This document shows, one piece after another, positions 6,372 through 13,972 of a DNA stretch of 60,588 nucleotides. A model generated the notes under the pieces. That model searched no databases. It saw only the letters and a program-made list of their open reading frames with translations, and was not told where the DNA came from. The position numbers were made by a program, and so were the translations under genes. This DNA is from Oscillospiraceae bacterium. GTDB lineage: Bacteria; Bacillota; Clostridia; Oscillospirales; Ruminococcaceae. The stretch spans positions 1 to 60,588 of the forward strand of contig JAFTYW010000051.1 in NCBI GenBank assembly GCA_017461245.1. The letters run 5' to 3'. The stretch's first letter is position 1. Every line of letters starts with the position of its first letter.

Positions 6372-8627
6372 ATGAAACTAGTTAAGCAACATGATGAACG
6401 AGATTGTGGGGCGGCTTGTCTTTCAATGATCGCATCGCATTATGGATTAAAACACCCTATTTCTAAATACAGAGAACTTACAAAAACAGACCAGAATGGT
6501 GCAAACCTTTACGGTCTTTGTGATGCTGCCAAAAAAATCGGATTTAAAGCAGAAGCTTTATTAGGCGACACCGAAGAATTATTAGACGGTATACAAAATG
6601 CGGAAATCAAATTTCCTTTTATCGCTCATATTATCAACGAAGACTATATGCAACACTTTGTGGTTGTATTGAGTATAAAAAACAACAAATTTATAATAGC
6701 CGATCCTGCAAAAGGGAAGGTCAAATACACAATTGAACAATTTTCACAGCTTTGGAACGGATATATTGTAACATTTGAAAAAACAGAATCTTTTAAAAAA
6801 GGAAATTACGAAAAGGGTGGTTTTCGTAAATTCTTTTCCTTGCTTAAAGGTCAATACATAAAACTTACATCCATTATTTTATTGTCTTTGATAATATCTA
6901 TTATTGGTATTGTCGGCGCATTTGTTTTCGAAATTATCATTGACGATTTTTATACCGTTAACGAAACCATAGTATGTGAAGACAATTGCGAAGAAGAGCA
7001 TGAACACACCACGCAAGAAGACATTGGTGAATCGCAAAGCTTTTTAGACAAGGCTGTTAACTTCATTACAAATAATGCTTCCAATTTTAATTTATTTTTT
7101 ATTTGTTTGATAGGACTATACATATTACAAGCCTCTATACAGTTTTTGCGCGGATACTTAATATCTATTGTATCCAAAAAAATAGATATGCGCCTTTTAC
7201 TTCCTTATTACGACCACATAATTGATTTACCGATGTCTGTAGTTAATACGCGCAGTACCGGTGAATATCTTTCGCGTTTTTCCGATGCTTCGGCAGTACG
7301 AGATGCTATTTCGGGAGCAACACTCACCCTACTTTTAGACTCCGTAATGGTAATCGGTTGCGGTGTTATTCTATTTATGGAAAATGCAATACTTTTTTAT
7401 ATTTCGCTGATAGTTATATTACTTTATGCAGTCGTGGTTTTGTGTTATAGAAAACCACTTGAAAATATTAATCGCGAAGTGATGGAAAACAATGCAAGGG
7501 TACAATCATATTTAAAGGAATCTATTGATGGAATCGAAACAGTAAAATCACATCAAGCAGAAGCCTCTGCAAAAAGCAAAAATAGTTGCAAATTTCAAAA
7601 ACTTATCTCTTCCGTATTTAAAGATAACATTATTTCTATTTCGCAAGACAGCATTTGCGACTTAATTGAGCTTGTAGGAATTGTAATTATTCTTTGGGTC
7701 GGCTTTGGTATGGTGCTTGCAAATGCCGTGACCATTGGCTCACTTATTACTTTTTATGCTCTGCTGGAATACTTTACCGAACCTATTAAAAATCTTATAA
7801 GCCTACAGCCTACGATACAATCAGCATTTATAGCGGCAGAAAGACTAAATGATATTTTAGATATTCCAACAGAATATTCTATTGAGAATTTTCAAACTGA
7901 CCTTTCGTGGAATAAAATAGAATTTCTTAATGTAGATTTTCGATATGGAAATCACGAATTAGTACTCAAAAACATTTCTTTGAATATTGAAAAAGGTCAA
8001 AAGGTTGCCATAGTAGGTGAAAGCGGTTGCGGAAAAACAACACTTGTAAAACTTCTATTGAGATTTTACAAAGCAGAAAAAGGTAAAATATTAATTGACG
8101 GCAAAAATTTGCCTGATATTCCGTTAAAAAACATCAGAAAAGATATTTCTTATATAGACCAGAACACTTTTTTGTTTTCTGATACTGTAAAAAACAATTT
8201 AATGTTAGGAAATCCATCCGCAACAGATGAAGAAATTGCAGAAGCCTGCAAGCAAGCAAACGCCGATTCTTTTATTTGTGAGTTGCCGTTTAGGTATGAT
8301 ACTTATCTTGATGAAAACGGAAAGAACTTATCCGGCGGCCAAAGACAGCGATTGGCAATAGCAAGAGCTTTGTTGCGAAAGCCAAATCTAATAATTTTCG
8401 ACGAAGCAACAAGCAATCTTGACACCATTACAGAATGTGCCGTAAAAGATACGATATTTAATTTGAGCAAAGATATGACTTGTATAATTATCGCTCATCG
8501 TCTTAGCACAATCAAAAACTGTGATAAGATAGTTGTTATGGATAAGGGACAAATTGTTGAAATAGGCACTCATCAAGAATTAATGGGTAAAAAAGGAAAA
8601 TATTTTGAATTATATAATAGGCAATAA
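6372..8627 (+). CDS. Peptidase-containing ABC transporter (C39 bacteriocin exporter)
   Basis: 751-aa PCAT-type protein that removes double-glycine leaders and exports the peptide. Residues 1-130 are the C39 cysteine protease with QHDERDCGAAC (Cys12), His95 in QHFVVV and Asp111 in DPAKG. Residues ~160-480 are the membrane domain. Residues ~515-751 are the ATPase: Walker A GESGCGKTT (549-557), LSGGQ (653-657), Walker B LIIFDE (673-678), His709. The loop after the first membrane helix (191-240) is unusually long and acidic, with CEDNCEEEHEHTT, a possible metal site. AT-rich codons; AGAAGG precedes the ATG. It forms an operon with the peptide gene and is followed by a strong terminator. Confidence 0.95.
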   Translation: MKLVKQHDERDCGAACLSMIASHYGLKHPISKYRELTKTDQNGANLYGLCDAAKKIGFKAEALLGDTEELLDGIQNAEIKFPFIAHIINEDYMQHFVVVLSIKNNKFIIADPAKGKVKYTIEQFSQLWNGYIVTFEKTESFKKGNYEKGGFRKFFSLLKGQYIKLTSIILLSLIISIIGIVGAFVFEIIIDDFYTVNETIVCEDNCEEEHEHTTQEDIGESQSFLDKAVNFITNNASNFNLFFICLIGLYILQASIQFLRGYLISIVSKKIDMRLLLPYYDHIIDLPMSVVNTRSTGEYLSRFSDASAVRDAISGATLTLLLDSVMVIGCGVILFMENAILFYISLIVILLYAVVVLCYRKPLENINREVMENNARVQSYLKESIDGIETVKSHQAEASAKSKNSCKFQKLISSVFKDNIISISQDSICDLIELVGIVIILWVGFGMVLANAVTIGSLITFYALLEYFTEPIKNLISLQPTIQSAFIAAERLNDILDIPTEYSIENFQTDLSWNKIEFLNVDFRYGNHELVLKNISLNIEKGQKVAIVGESGCGKTTLVKLLLRFYKAEKGKILIDGKNLPDIPLKNIRKDISYIDQNTFLFSDTVKNNLMLGNPSATDEEIAEACKQANADSFICELPFRYDTYLDENGKNLSGGQRQRLAIARALLRKPNLIIFDEATSNLDTITECAVKDTIFNLSKDMTCIIIAHRLSTIKNCDKIVVMDKGQIVEIGTHQELMGKKGKYFELYNRQ

Positions 8628-8631
8628 TCTT

Positions 8632-8661
8632 AAAAGCGAGGTGTAATTCACCTCGCTTTTG
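8632..8661 (+). terminator. Terminator of the peptide/exporter operon
   Basis: AAAAGCGAGGTG TAATT CACCTCGCTTTT forms a 12-bp stem ending in a T run, just after the exporter stop. Confidence 0.9.
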
Positions 8662-8785
8662 TTATGTATAGGTCAAAATATGCTGTTTTTTTGTTAAAAA
8701 TTTTTGCTTGAAAATCTCTCGGAACCCAGTATTTATAAGGGGTTATCGCACTTTTGTGTTATAATGACACAAGTCTCGATTCTTC

Positions 8786-9006
8786 TCACAATTCCTATTG
8801 CGGTGCCCGATAAAATCGTCGGGCTTACGCTTTTCCTCGATTTTATTGACCGCTGCCACTCACTCGGCTCGCTTCTTCCGCCACAGGCGACGCTCGCCTC
8901 GCTCCCCTGTTGCTTTCATATATAAATCAATCTCCTTATTATATTTGTAGGGATCATTCACGAATGATCCGCGGGCGATTCGTGAATCGCCCCTACAGCA
9001 AAACTT
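8786..9006. repeat. Long intergenic repeat, copy B
   Basis: Direct copy of 5357-5577. With copy A it brackets the ~3-kb peptide/exporter cassette. The rest of the gap between the exporter and the next gene (8662-8785) is AT-rich, includes TGTTATAATG resembling an extended -10, and shows no gene. Substitutions relative to copy A are scattered, so the copies are not a fresh target-site duplication. Confidence 0.9.
8860..8919 (-). CDS. Candidate micro-ORF in repeat copy B
   Basis: Same 19-residue frame as at 5430-5489, MKATGERGERRLWRKKRAE then TGA. The only coding difference is a synonymous CGC to CGT. AAGGAG lies 12 nt before the ATG. Whether it is expressed is unknown. Confidence 0.35.
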   Translation of the reverse strand: MKATGERGERRLWRKKRAE

Positions 9007-9057
9007 TCAAGTTACGTTGTTTTTATTTGTGATTGGCAGGTTTTGCGCCGCTTATAC

Positions 9058-9086
9058 TTGAAGTTTTGGTTAATATTTGATATAAT
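9058..9086 (+). promoter_or_regulatory. Promoter of the DUF368 gene
   Basis: TTGAAG (9058-9063), 17-nt spacer, TATAAT (9081-9086), 30 nt upstream of the start codon. Confidence 0.8.
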
Positions 9087-9115
9087 TGTAGTTAACATAT
9101 AATTTGAGGTGTATT

Positions 9116-9946
9116 ATGAAGTCGTTTTTGTATCGTATTCTTTGTGGCTTTTGTCTGGGAGTAAGCGTGTTTGCACCCGGAATAAGCGGAAGTATAATGG
9201 CTATTATAATGGGCATATACGATAAGCTCCTCGACATAGCTTCAAACCCCTTTAAAAACTTTAAAAAGAACTTTAAGTTTCTCTTGCCTTTAGGAATAGG
9301 TGCCCTAATAAGTCTAATCTTATTTATACTGGTGTTCAGCTATCTTTTTGAAACCTATGAAAAAGCGGTATTTATGCTTTTTATCGGACTTATAGTAGGA
9401 AATCTGCCTATGGTTTATAAAGAAGCCAGAAAAAGTAAGTTTAGGTGGTATTACATCTTGGGCACTATTGCAGCATTTACCGTGGCCCTTATTGTTGGAA
9501 TAATGGGCGAAGGCGTTGGTGAAACCCAAGTCACCCAAGAAAATGCTAGTCTTATATACATCGCTTTAAGCGGAGCCTTGGCGGGATTCGCAAGTCTTAT
9601 ACCCGGTATGAGTGTTTCTCTTATACTAATTGTTATGGGTGTTTACGACTATCTTATTGCCGCGGCTAAAGCTCTCGACATAGTAACAATAGCAGTTGTA
9701 GGCGTGGCATTCGTGCTTTCCATGGTATTATCTTCTAAACTGATTAAATTTGTTTTTGCAAAATTTAATGGTATGGCGCATTTTATGGTTATGGGCTTTC
9801 TGATAGGCTCGGTTTGCGGAATTTTCTTCACCCTGCCAGAAACAGGCTCGAATCTAGCGGGAGTAATTATGCTCGTTATTGGTTTGGCAATCTCCTTATT
9901 GTTTGTTTACCTTGGTAAAAAAGTAAATATCGACGAAAAAGGCTAA
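9116..9946 (+). CDS. DUF368 membrane protein, probable polyprenyl-phosphate transporter (PopT-like)
   Basis: 276-aa protein with about eight hydrophobic segments and the twin motifs of DUF368, PGISGS near residue 23 and PGMSVS near residue 168, placed as inverted-repeat halves. DUF368 members have been implicated in returning undecaprenyl phosphate across the membrane for cell-envelope synthesis. ATG 9116 with GAGGTG 4 nt upstream is preferred to a TTG at 9104 that precedes the RBS. Monocistronic: it has its own promoter and a terminator follows. Confidence 0.88.
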   Translation: MKSFLYRILCGFCLGVSVFAPGISGSIMAIIMGIYDKLLDIASNPFKNFKKNFKFLLPLGIGALISLILFILVFSYLFETYEKAVFMLFIGLIVGNLPMVYKEARKSKFRWYYILGTIAAFTVALIVGIMGEGVGETQVTQENASLIYIALSGALAGFASLIPGMSVSLILIVMGVYDYLIAAAKALDIVTIAVVGVAFVLSMVLSSKLIKFVFAKFNGMAHFMVMGFLIGSVCGIFFTLPETGSNLAGVIMLVIGLAISLLFVYLGKKVNIDEKG

Positions 9947-9978
9947 GGACGTAATTTTGTTTTGAAGCCAAAAACACA

Positions 9979-10006
9979 AGCGGGGCGAAATTCGCCCCGC
10001 TTTTTT
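9979..10006 (+). terminator. Terminator after the DUF368 gene
   Basis: AAGCGGGGCGAA ATTCGCCCCGCTTTTTT, a GC-rich stem followed by T6. Confidence 0.92.
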
Positions 10007-10037
10007 GTGTGTAAATCTTCTTATTACATTTGATATA

Positions 10038-10083
10038 TGTCATTTGTGAATGACCCGCGGGCGAACAATGTTCGCCCCTACAT
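10038..10083. repeat. Short double-palindrome repeat
   Basis: TCATTTGTGAATGA and GGGCGAACAATGTTCGCCC next to each other with a CCTACA end. It is the same family as 5516-5573, without the longer repeat body. Confidence 0.75.
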
Positions 10084-10103
10084 AGATTTTCAAAATCAAT
10101 ATG

Positions 10104-10505
10104 CTATCTCATTAGCTCGTCGGTGAGGCGGAGGATCTCGGGGGCGATCTTTTGGCGTTCCTTTTTTACAACGCGGTTGTAAAGCGGATAGGCGAGGCTG
10201 ACGAGGACAATGCCGACAACGCCGATAATAATTCCGATAAGCATAGCTATTTTCTCAAAGTCGCCGAGTATTTTTGAAAACTCGGTCATGGTAAGGCTCA
10301 TACCGGTTCCCAAAAGCAAGGCGCCAATAATGCCGAATACAAGCGACACCGCCGTGGCTTTTTGTGTGACGCCCGCATCCAAGCGGCGAAGCTGCGCCAT
10401 CTTGTCCTCGGTTTGTTCGGGGGCGGCATACTTCTTTCTGATTGCCTTGATTTCATCCTGCTCCTTGGCGGAGTAGGTAAGCTTAAATGTTTCTTTATTT
10501 TCCAT
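10104..10505 (-). CDS. Small two-helix membrane protein
   Basis: 133 aa. A charged N-terminal ~50 residues (SAKEQDEIKAIRKKYAAPEQ) is followed by two transmembrane helices (VSLVFGIIGALLLGTGMSLTMT and IAMLIGIIIGVVGIVLVSLAYPLY) and a short basic tail. It is a paralogue of the protein at 13485-13850, sharing the G.GMSL.MT and YP.Y segments and the same layout. GAGGAA precedes the ATG. It is the last gene of a minus-strand run with the two-component system. I recognise no named function. Confidence 0.8.
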   Translation of the reverse strand: MENKETFKLTYSAKEQDEIKAIRKKYAAPEQTEDKMAQLRRLDAGVTQKATAVSLVFGIIGALLLGTGMSLTMTEFSKILGDFEKIAMLIGIIIGVVGIVLVSLAYPLYNRVVKKERQKIAPEILRLTDELMR

Positions 10506-10517
10506 TGTTCTTCCTCA

Positions 10518-11387
10518 CTATTTTAATGCTTTTAGTTTTTTGCTGCTTTGCACTATCATATAAACTGCCATTACAATAATAAATGCAGACACGGCGCCGC
10601 CCGTGGCGCCAAGGAATATCTTGCGGGTTACAGCATCTGTACTGCCGCCGAAGGTGGTCAGCATTGTGGCTTCCAAGGTCAGCATTGAAACGCAGGCGGC
10701 AGCAAGGCTGATAGCCTTTGATGCCGAGTAGACGGGACTGTTATATTTACGGTATTTCACCATATTGATGATCGCCATAGTAAAGGCGGTAAAGGTGTAT
10801 GCCGCCATTGCGATGGTTGTGATCTCATGGTGAACAAAGGTCCTGTTCCAATACACCATAAAAAACACCATCATCGACAAGGTCAGATTCATAAACAGAA
10901 ACACCCAGCCGCAAGTGCGGTATTTTTTTAGCTCCTGCTCCATTTTTTCGCCTGCGTTATGGCGGCGGGTGTGGCGAAGCAGGAAAAACCGCATAACCGC
11001 AAGGGCGATATAATAACCAGCCAAGGAATAATACCAGAAGGTGTGGTGCCAGAAGCCGAGCCCCAACTGAAAGACGGCGTAAGCGGTGTTCCAGACAAGC
11101 GAGCCGTAAAGCGACACCTTTACCCGCAGGCGCGCGTCGCTCAGCCAGCGCTGTGCATATTTGTTTTGGTCTTTAAAGCCTTTGAAAAATCGAATCAAAT
11201 ACGGGATTTTAAAGCACCAGACTGTCAATGTATAGGCAGCAAGCACGTAAGAAATAATGGCAGCTACCGACTCTGTTCCTAAAAACACCATCGAGTACAC
11301 GAGAAACACGGTGGCTATTGGAATTAAAATAATCATTATTGCTATATGCGGAAACAGCAGAGCTTTTCCCAGTTTTTTCCAGTTCAT
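10518..11387 (-). CDS. Multi-pass membrane protein of unknown function
   Basis: 289 aa with about eight predicted membrane helices, starting MNWKKLGKALLFPHIAIM, and a cytoplasmic basic loop (LLRHTRRHNAGEKMEQELKKY) near the middle. GGAGGG precedes the ATG and the gene begins 1 nt after the histidine kinase stop, so it is cotranscribed with it. It could be a sensed or regulated envelope component of the two-component system. Function not assigned. Confidence 0.8.
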   Translation of the reverse strand: MNWKKLGKALLFPHIAIMIILIPIATVFLVYSMVFLGTESVAAIISYVLAAYTLTVWCFKIPYLIRFFKGFKDQNKYAQRWLSDARLRVKVSLYGSLVWNTAYAVFQLGLGFWHHTFWYYSLAGYYIALAVMRFFLLRHTRRHNAGEKMEQELKKYRTCGWVFLFMNLTLSMMVFFMVYWNRTFVHHEITTIAMAAYTFTAFTMAIINMVKYRKYNSPVYSASKAISLAAACVSMLTLEATMLTTFGGSTDAVTRKIFLGATGGAVSAFIIVMAVYMIVQSSKKLKALK

Positions 11388-11388
11388 A

Positions 11389-12450
11389 TTATGCCCTCCG
11401 TATTCTTACGGTAAAGGTCGTGCCGACGCCGACGGCGCTCTCAACGCCTATCTCGCCGTGCATAATATCAACCACGCGCTTTACAAGCGCGAGCCCAAGT
11501 CCGTTGCCCCCAGCCGAATGAGAGGTGTCACCTTGATAGAATTTTTCAAAGATATGTGCGCCGACTTCGCGCGTCATTCCGCATCCCGTATCCTTCACCT
11601 TTACTATAGCGTGGTGGGCGGTAGCGGTTAGGCTGACGCTTACTGTTCCACCGCTTTCGGTAAACTTAAAGGCGTTGGAAAAAAGGTTGTTCCAAACAAG
11701 ACTCAGAAGCTCTGCGTCGGCTTTTACCTTAACGTCCTCGGCAATGTCGGTTTCAATTTCAATTCCCGCCTTTTCCCAGACATTTTCAAACTGCAAAAGG
11801 CACTCGCAAAGCTGTTCGCCGAGGTCAAATTCGGCAGTTTTAGGATATATCTGCTGATTTTCAAGGCGGTTGAGCTTTAAGATATTTGTCATCATCTCAG
11901 CCAGACGGCGAGAGCCGTCGGTTACGCCTTTAGCATATTCAATACGTTTTTCTTCGGGCAGGTTATCGGCCTGCAACAGCGTGCCGTAGTTCTGCATAAC
12001 AGCGAGGGGGGTCTTCATTTCGTGAGAAACATTAGCGATAAAATCAGTGCGCAGGGTTTCGACGCCCCCAAGCTCCTCTGCCATTTTGTTAAAGCAGTCG
12101 ATGACTTGATTAAAGGTATCGTCTGCGCCGAATTTACTCTGCGGCTTTACGCGGACCGAAAAGTCCCCCTTTATAATTTTTTCTGCCGCATCTGTGATCT
12201 GCTTTACAGGGCGCTCTACCGTCAGTTTTCTTCTGATGGTATCAACCGCCGTAAATATAAGGCTGAGTAGCGCCACGTTCCAAAAGGTAAGCTTGGCGGC
12301 GGCGCTGATATTGTCATCGGTAAGTGTTATCCCTAGGCTATCTCTCAGCGTTGATACAAACAGCATCGTGCAGCAGGTGATAACAAAGGCAACCATCAAA
12401 AAGAAGACAAAATATTGATTAAGCCATTTAAGCACACTTTTTATCTTCAC
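11389..12450 (-). CDS. Sensor histidine kinase
   Basis: 353-aa membrane kinase. Two N-terminal helices (about 12-34 and 54-72) flank a ~20-residue extracytoplasmic loop. They are followed by a HAMP-like linker (PVKQITDAAEKIIKGDFSVRV), HisKA with phospho-acceptor His143 in VSHEMKTPLAVM, and the HATPase_c N, G1 (DTGCGM) and G2 (GNGLGLALV) boxes. The GTG start overlaps the regulator stop as GTGA, showing coupling with the response regulator at 12447. Such a short loop often goes with sensing of membrane stress via a partner protein, possibly the neighbouring membrane proteins; that is inference. Confidence 0.93.
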   Translation of the reverse strand: MKIKSVLKWLNQYFVFFLMVAFVITCCTMLFVSTLRDSLGITLTDDNISAAAKLTFWNVALLSLIFTAVDTIRRKLTVERPVKQITDAAEKIIKGDFSVRVKPQSKFGADDTFNQVIDCFNKMAEELGGVETLRTDFIANVSHEMKTPLAVMQNYGTLLQADNLPEEKRIEYAKGVTDGSRRLAEMMTNILKLNRLENQQIYPKTAEFDLGEQLCECLLQFENVWEKAGIEIETDIAEDVKVKADAELLSLVWNNLFSNAFKFTESGGTVSVSLTATAHHAIVKVKDTGCGMTREVGAHIFEKFYQGDTSHSAGGNGLGLALVKRVVDIMHGEIGVESAVGVGTTFTVRIRRA

Positions 12451-13118
12451 TTTATCACCGCCTTATAGCCGAGTCCGTGAACAGTTTTTATCTCAAAATC
12501 CTCGCAATCAGAAAGCTTCTGGCGAAGCTTTGTCATATAGACGTCAACGGCGCGGGGCGCGGTTTCGGTATCGGCATCCCAAAATTCGTCCATAAGCTGC
12601 GTTCTTGTGAAGGTCTTTTTGGGGTAGCTGAGAAGCTTATAAAGTATACTGAACTCGCGGTTGGTGAGGGCAATTTCCTCGTCGCCGAGGTATGCGGTGT
12701 GCTCGTCGGCATCCATTACAAAGCCGCCTATCTCGATTTTGCGGCTCGATGCAATTTTGGCGCGGCGAAGCAGAGCGCCGATTCGCAGGAAAAGCTCGTC
12801 AAGGTCGATAGGCTTTACCATATAATCGTCCACGCCGATGCGGAAGCCTCTCTGCTTAGAAGCGATATCGTCGCGAGCAGTCATAAAGAGAATGGGAATA
12901 TCCTCATTGAGCTCTCGAACATTTCTCGCGAACTCAAATCCGTCAACCTCGGGCATCATAATGTCAGACACGATAAGATCAAACATATTCTCATAAAGGG
13001 CATCGTAGGCATCGTTTGCATTAAGGCAGCCGATAGCCTCATATCCGCTATGATTCAAAAAGGAGCAAACGCTCTTGTTAAGCTCCCTGTCGTCTTCTAC
13101 AACCAATATCTTAAACAT
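12447..13118 (-). CDS. OmpR-family response regulator
   Basis: 223 aa. Receiver domain with acidic ED at 8-9, phospho-acceptor Asp52 in VSDIMMPEVDGFE, and TARDD and VKP switch residues. Winged-helix DNA-binding domain from ~130 (LTNREFSILYKLLSYP ... RAVDVYMTKLRQKL). GGAGGTAAGGT precedes the ATG. First gene of the operon with the kinase and membrane proteins, behind the promoter at 13148-13175. Confidence 0.95.
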   Translation of the reverse strand: MFKILVVEDDRELNKSVCSFLNHSGYEAIGCLNANDAYDALYENMFDLIVSDIMMPEVDGFEFARNVRELNEDIPILFMTARDDIASKQRGFRIGVDDYMVKPIDLDELFLRIGALLRRAKIASSRKIEIGGFVMDADEHTAYLGDEEIALTNREFSILYKLLSYPKKTFTRTQLMDEFWDADTETAPRAVDVYMTKLRQKLSDCEDFEIKTVHGLGYKAVIK

Positions 13119-13147
13119 ACCTTACCTCCGCGCAATACTTCTACTTT

Positions 13148-13175
13148 ATTATACATCATAACACCCAAATGTTAA
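13148..13175 (-). promoter_or_regulatory. Promoter of the two-component operon
   Basis: Minus-strand TTAACA (13170-13175), 16-nt spacer, TATAAT (13148-13153), about 30 nt before the regulator ATG. Confidence 0.65.
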
Positions 13176-13201
13176 AGTTTTGTTTCTGTTTTTAAGTTTT
13201 T

Positions 13202-13235
13202 AAAAAAACGAGGTGCATTTTGCACCTCGTTTTCG
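13202..13235 (-). terminator. Terminator of the small membrane-protein operon
   Basis: ACGAGGTGCA/TGCACCTCGT stem with a T-rich 3-prime side on the minus strand, just after the 75-aa gene. Confidence 0.88.
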
Positions 13236-13244
13236 TCCAACTAT

Positions 13245-13472
13245 TTATTTGTTTTTCGCCTCATCAATGCGCTCGTTAGCAGCGGCGATCTGCTCGTCAC
13301 GCTCTGCCTGCATCATAGCCTTGCGCTTTTCGGGATTTCCCATGGCCTTTGCTTCTTCCCACTGCGCCTTGGATTCTGCCTTGACAGCCTCAAAATTTGC
13401 CTTGTCGACCTCATGCTGAGCCTTTGCCGACTCCTTCATATCGTTAAATGCCTTCTTAAAAAAATCTCTCAT
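13245..13472 (-). CDS. Small charged coiled-coil protein
   Basis: 75 aa, MRDFFKKAFNDMKESAKAQH onward, almost entirely helical and rich in Ala, Glu and Lys, with a heptad-like pattern up to the end. ATG 13472 with AGGTGAG 7 nt upstream is chosen over an upstream GTG that lies within that RBS. It follows the two-helix membrane protein by 12 nt and shares its operon. Not recognised; a cytoplasmic or membrane-peripheral helper is possible. Confidence 0.75.
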   Translation of the reverse strand: MRDFFKKAFNDMKESAKAQHEVDKANFEAVKAESKAQWEEAKAMGNPEKRKAMMQAERDEQIAAANERIDEAKNK

Positions 13473-13484
13473 TGTTTTTCTCAC

Positions 13485-13850
13485 CTATTCTTCCATTATT
13501 TTATCGCTGAGAGCGATTATCTTATCTGCGTATTTTTTGCGGCGCGAAGTGAGAATGCTCTTATAAATAGGATAGTTTACTATTGCCATAAGCATACCGA
13601 TAACGCCGACGGTAATGCCGTAGAGCATAGGCTCGGCAATACCGACTGTTTTTGCGATGTCTGTCATAACAAGGCTCATTCCGCTTCCCATAACAATAGC
13701 ACTGATGCTGCCGAAGATATAAGCAAAGACAGTGGCGGGGCGCTTTACCTTTGTGTCAAGAGCTTTAAGCTCGTCAAGAGCGGTGTGCTCCTTTTCTGTG
13801 TACTGTGTGCGGATCTTCTGAACGAGAAATTCCTGATCGTTTTTATTCAT
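13485..13850 (-). CDS. Small two-helix membrane protein
   Basis: 121 aa, paralogue of 10104-10505: charged N-terminus (DQEFLVQKIRTQYTEKEHTA), two membrane helices (VFAYIFGSISAIVMGSGMSLVM and LYGITVGVIGMLMAIVNYPIY), and a basic C-terminal tail. ATG 13850 is preferred to GTG 13859, which is part of the AAAGAGGTG ribosome binding site. Together with its paralogue it brackets the two-component genes. Function unknown. Confidence 0.8.
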   Translation of the reverse strand: MNKNDQEFLVQKIRTQYTEKEHTALDELKALDTKVKRPATVFAYIFGSISAIVMGSGMSLVMTDIAKTVGIAEPMLYGITVGVIGMLMAIVNYPIYKSILTSRRKKYADKIIALSDKIMEE

Positions 13851-13937
13851 AACGGTCACCTCTTTCTTAAAATTACAAGCGCATTATAAGCCGCCAATGT
13901 TTTTGAAATTTTTGAGAAATGTTTAAGTTTTATTAAA

Positions 13938-13972
13938 AACAGCGGAGTGGAAAATTCCACTCCGCTGTTTGT
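13938..13972 (-). terminator. Terminator of the TPR/DUF4037 operon
   Basis: On the minus strand AACAGCGGAGTGGAA TTTTCCACTCCGCTGTT is followed by TTTAATAAA, directly at the DUF4037 stop. Confidence 0.88.

Noticed and set aside
8704-8925. A 73-codon plus-strand frame across repeat copy B
   Set aside because: It is not kept in repeat copy A and has no RBS; the minus-strand micro-ORF is better supported.
5357-9006. Repeat copies A and B as phage or ICE attachment sites
   Set aside because: No integrase, excisionase or mobility gene lies between them, the copies are long and have diverged, and they belong to a wider intergenic repeat family.
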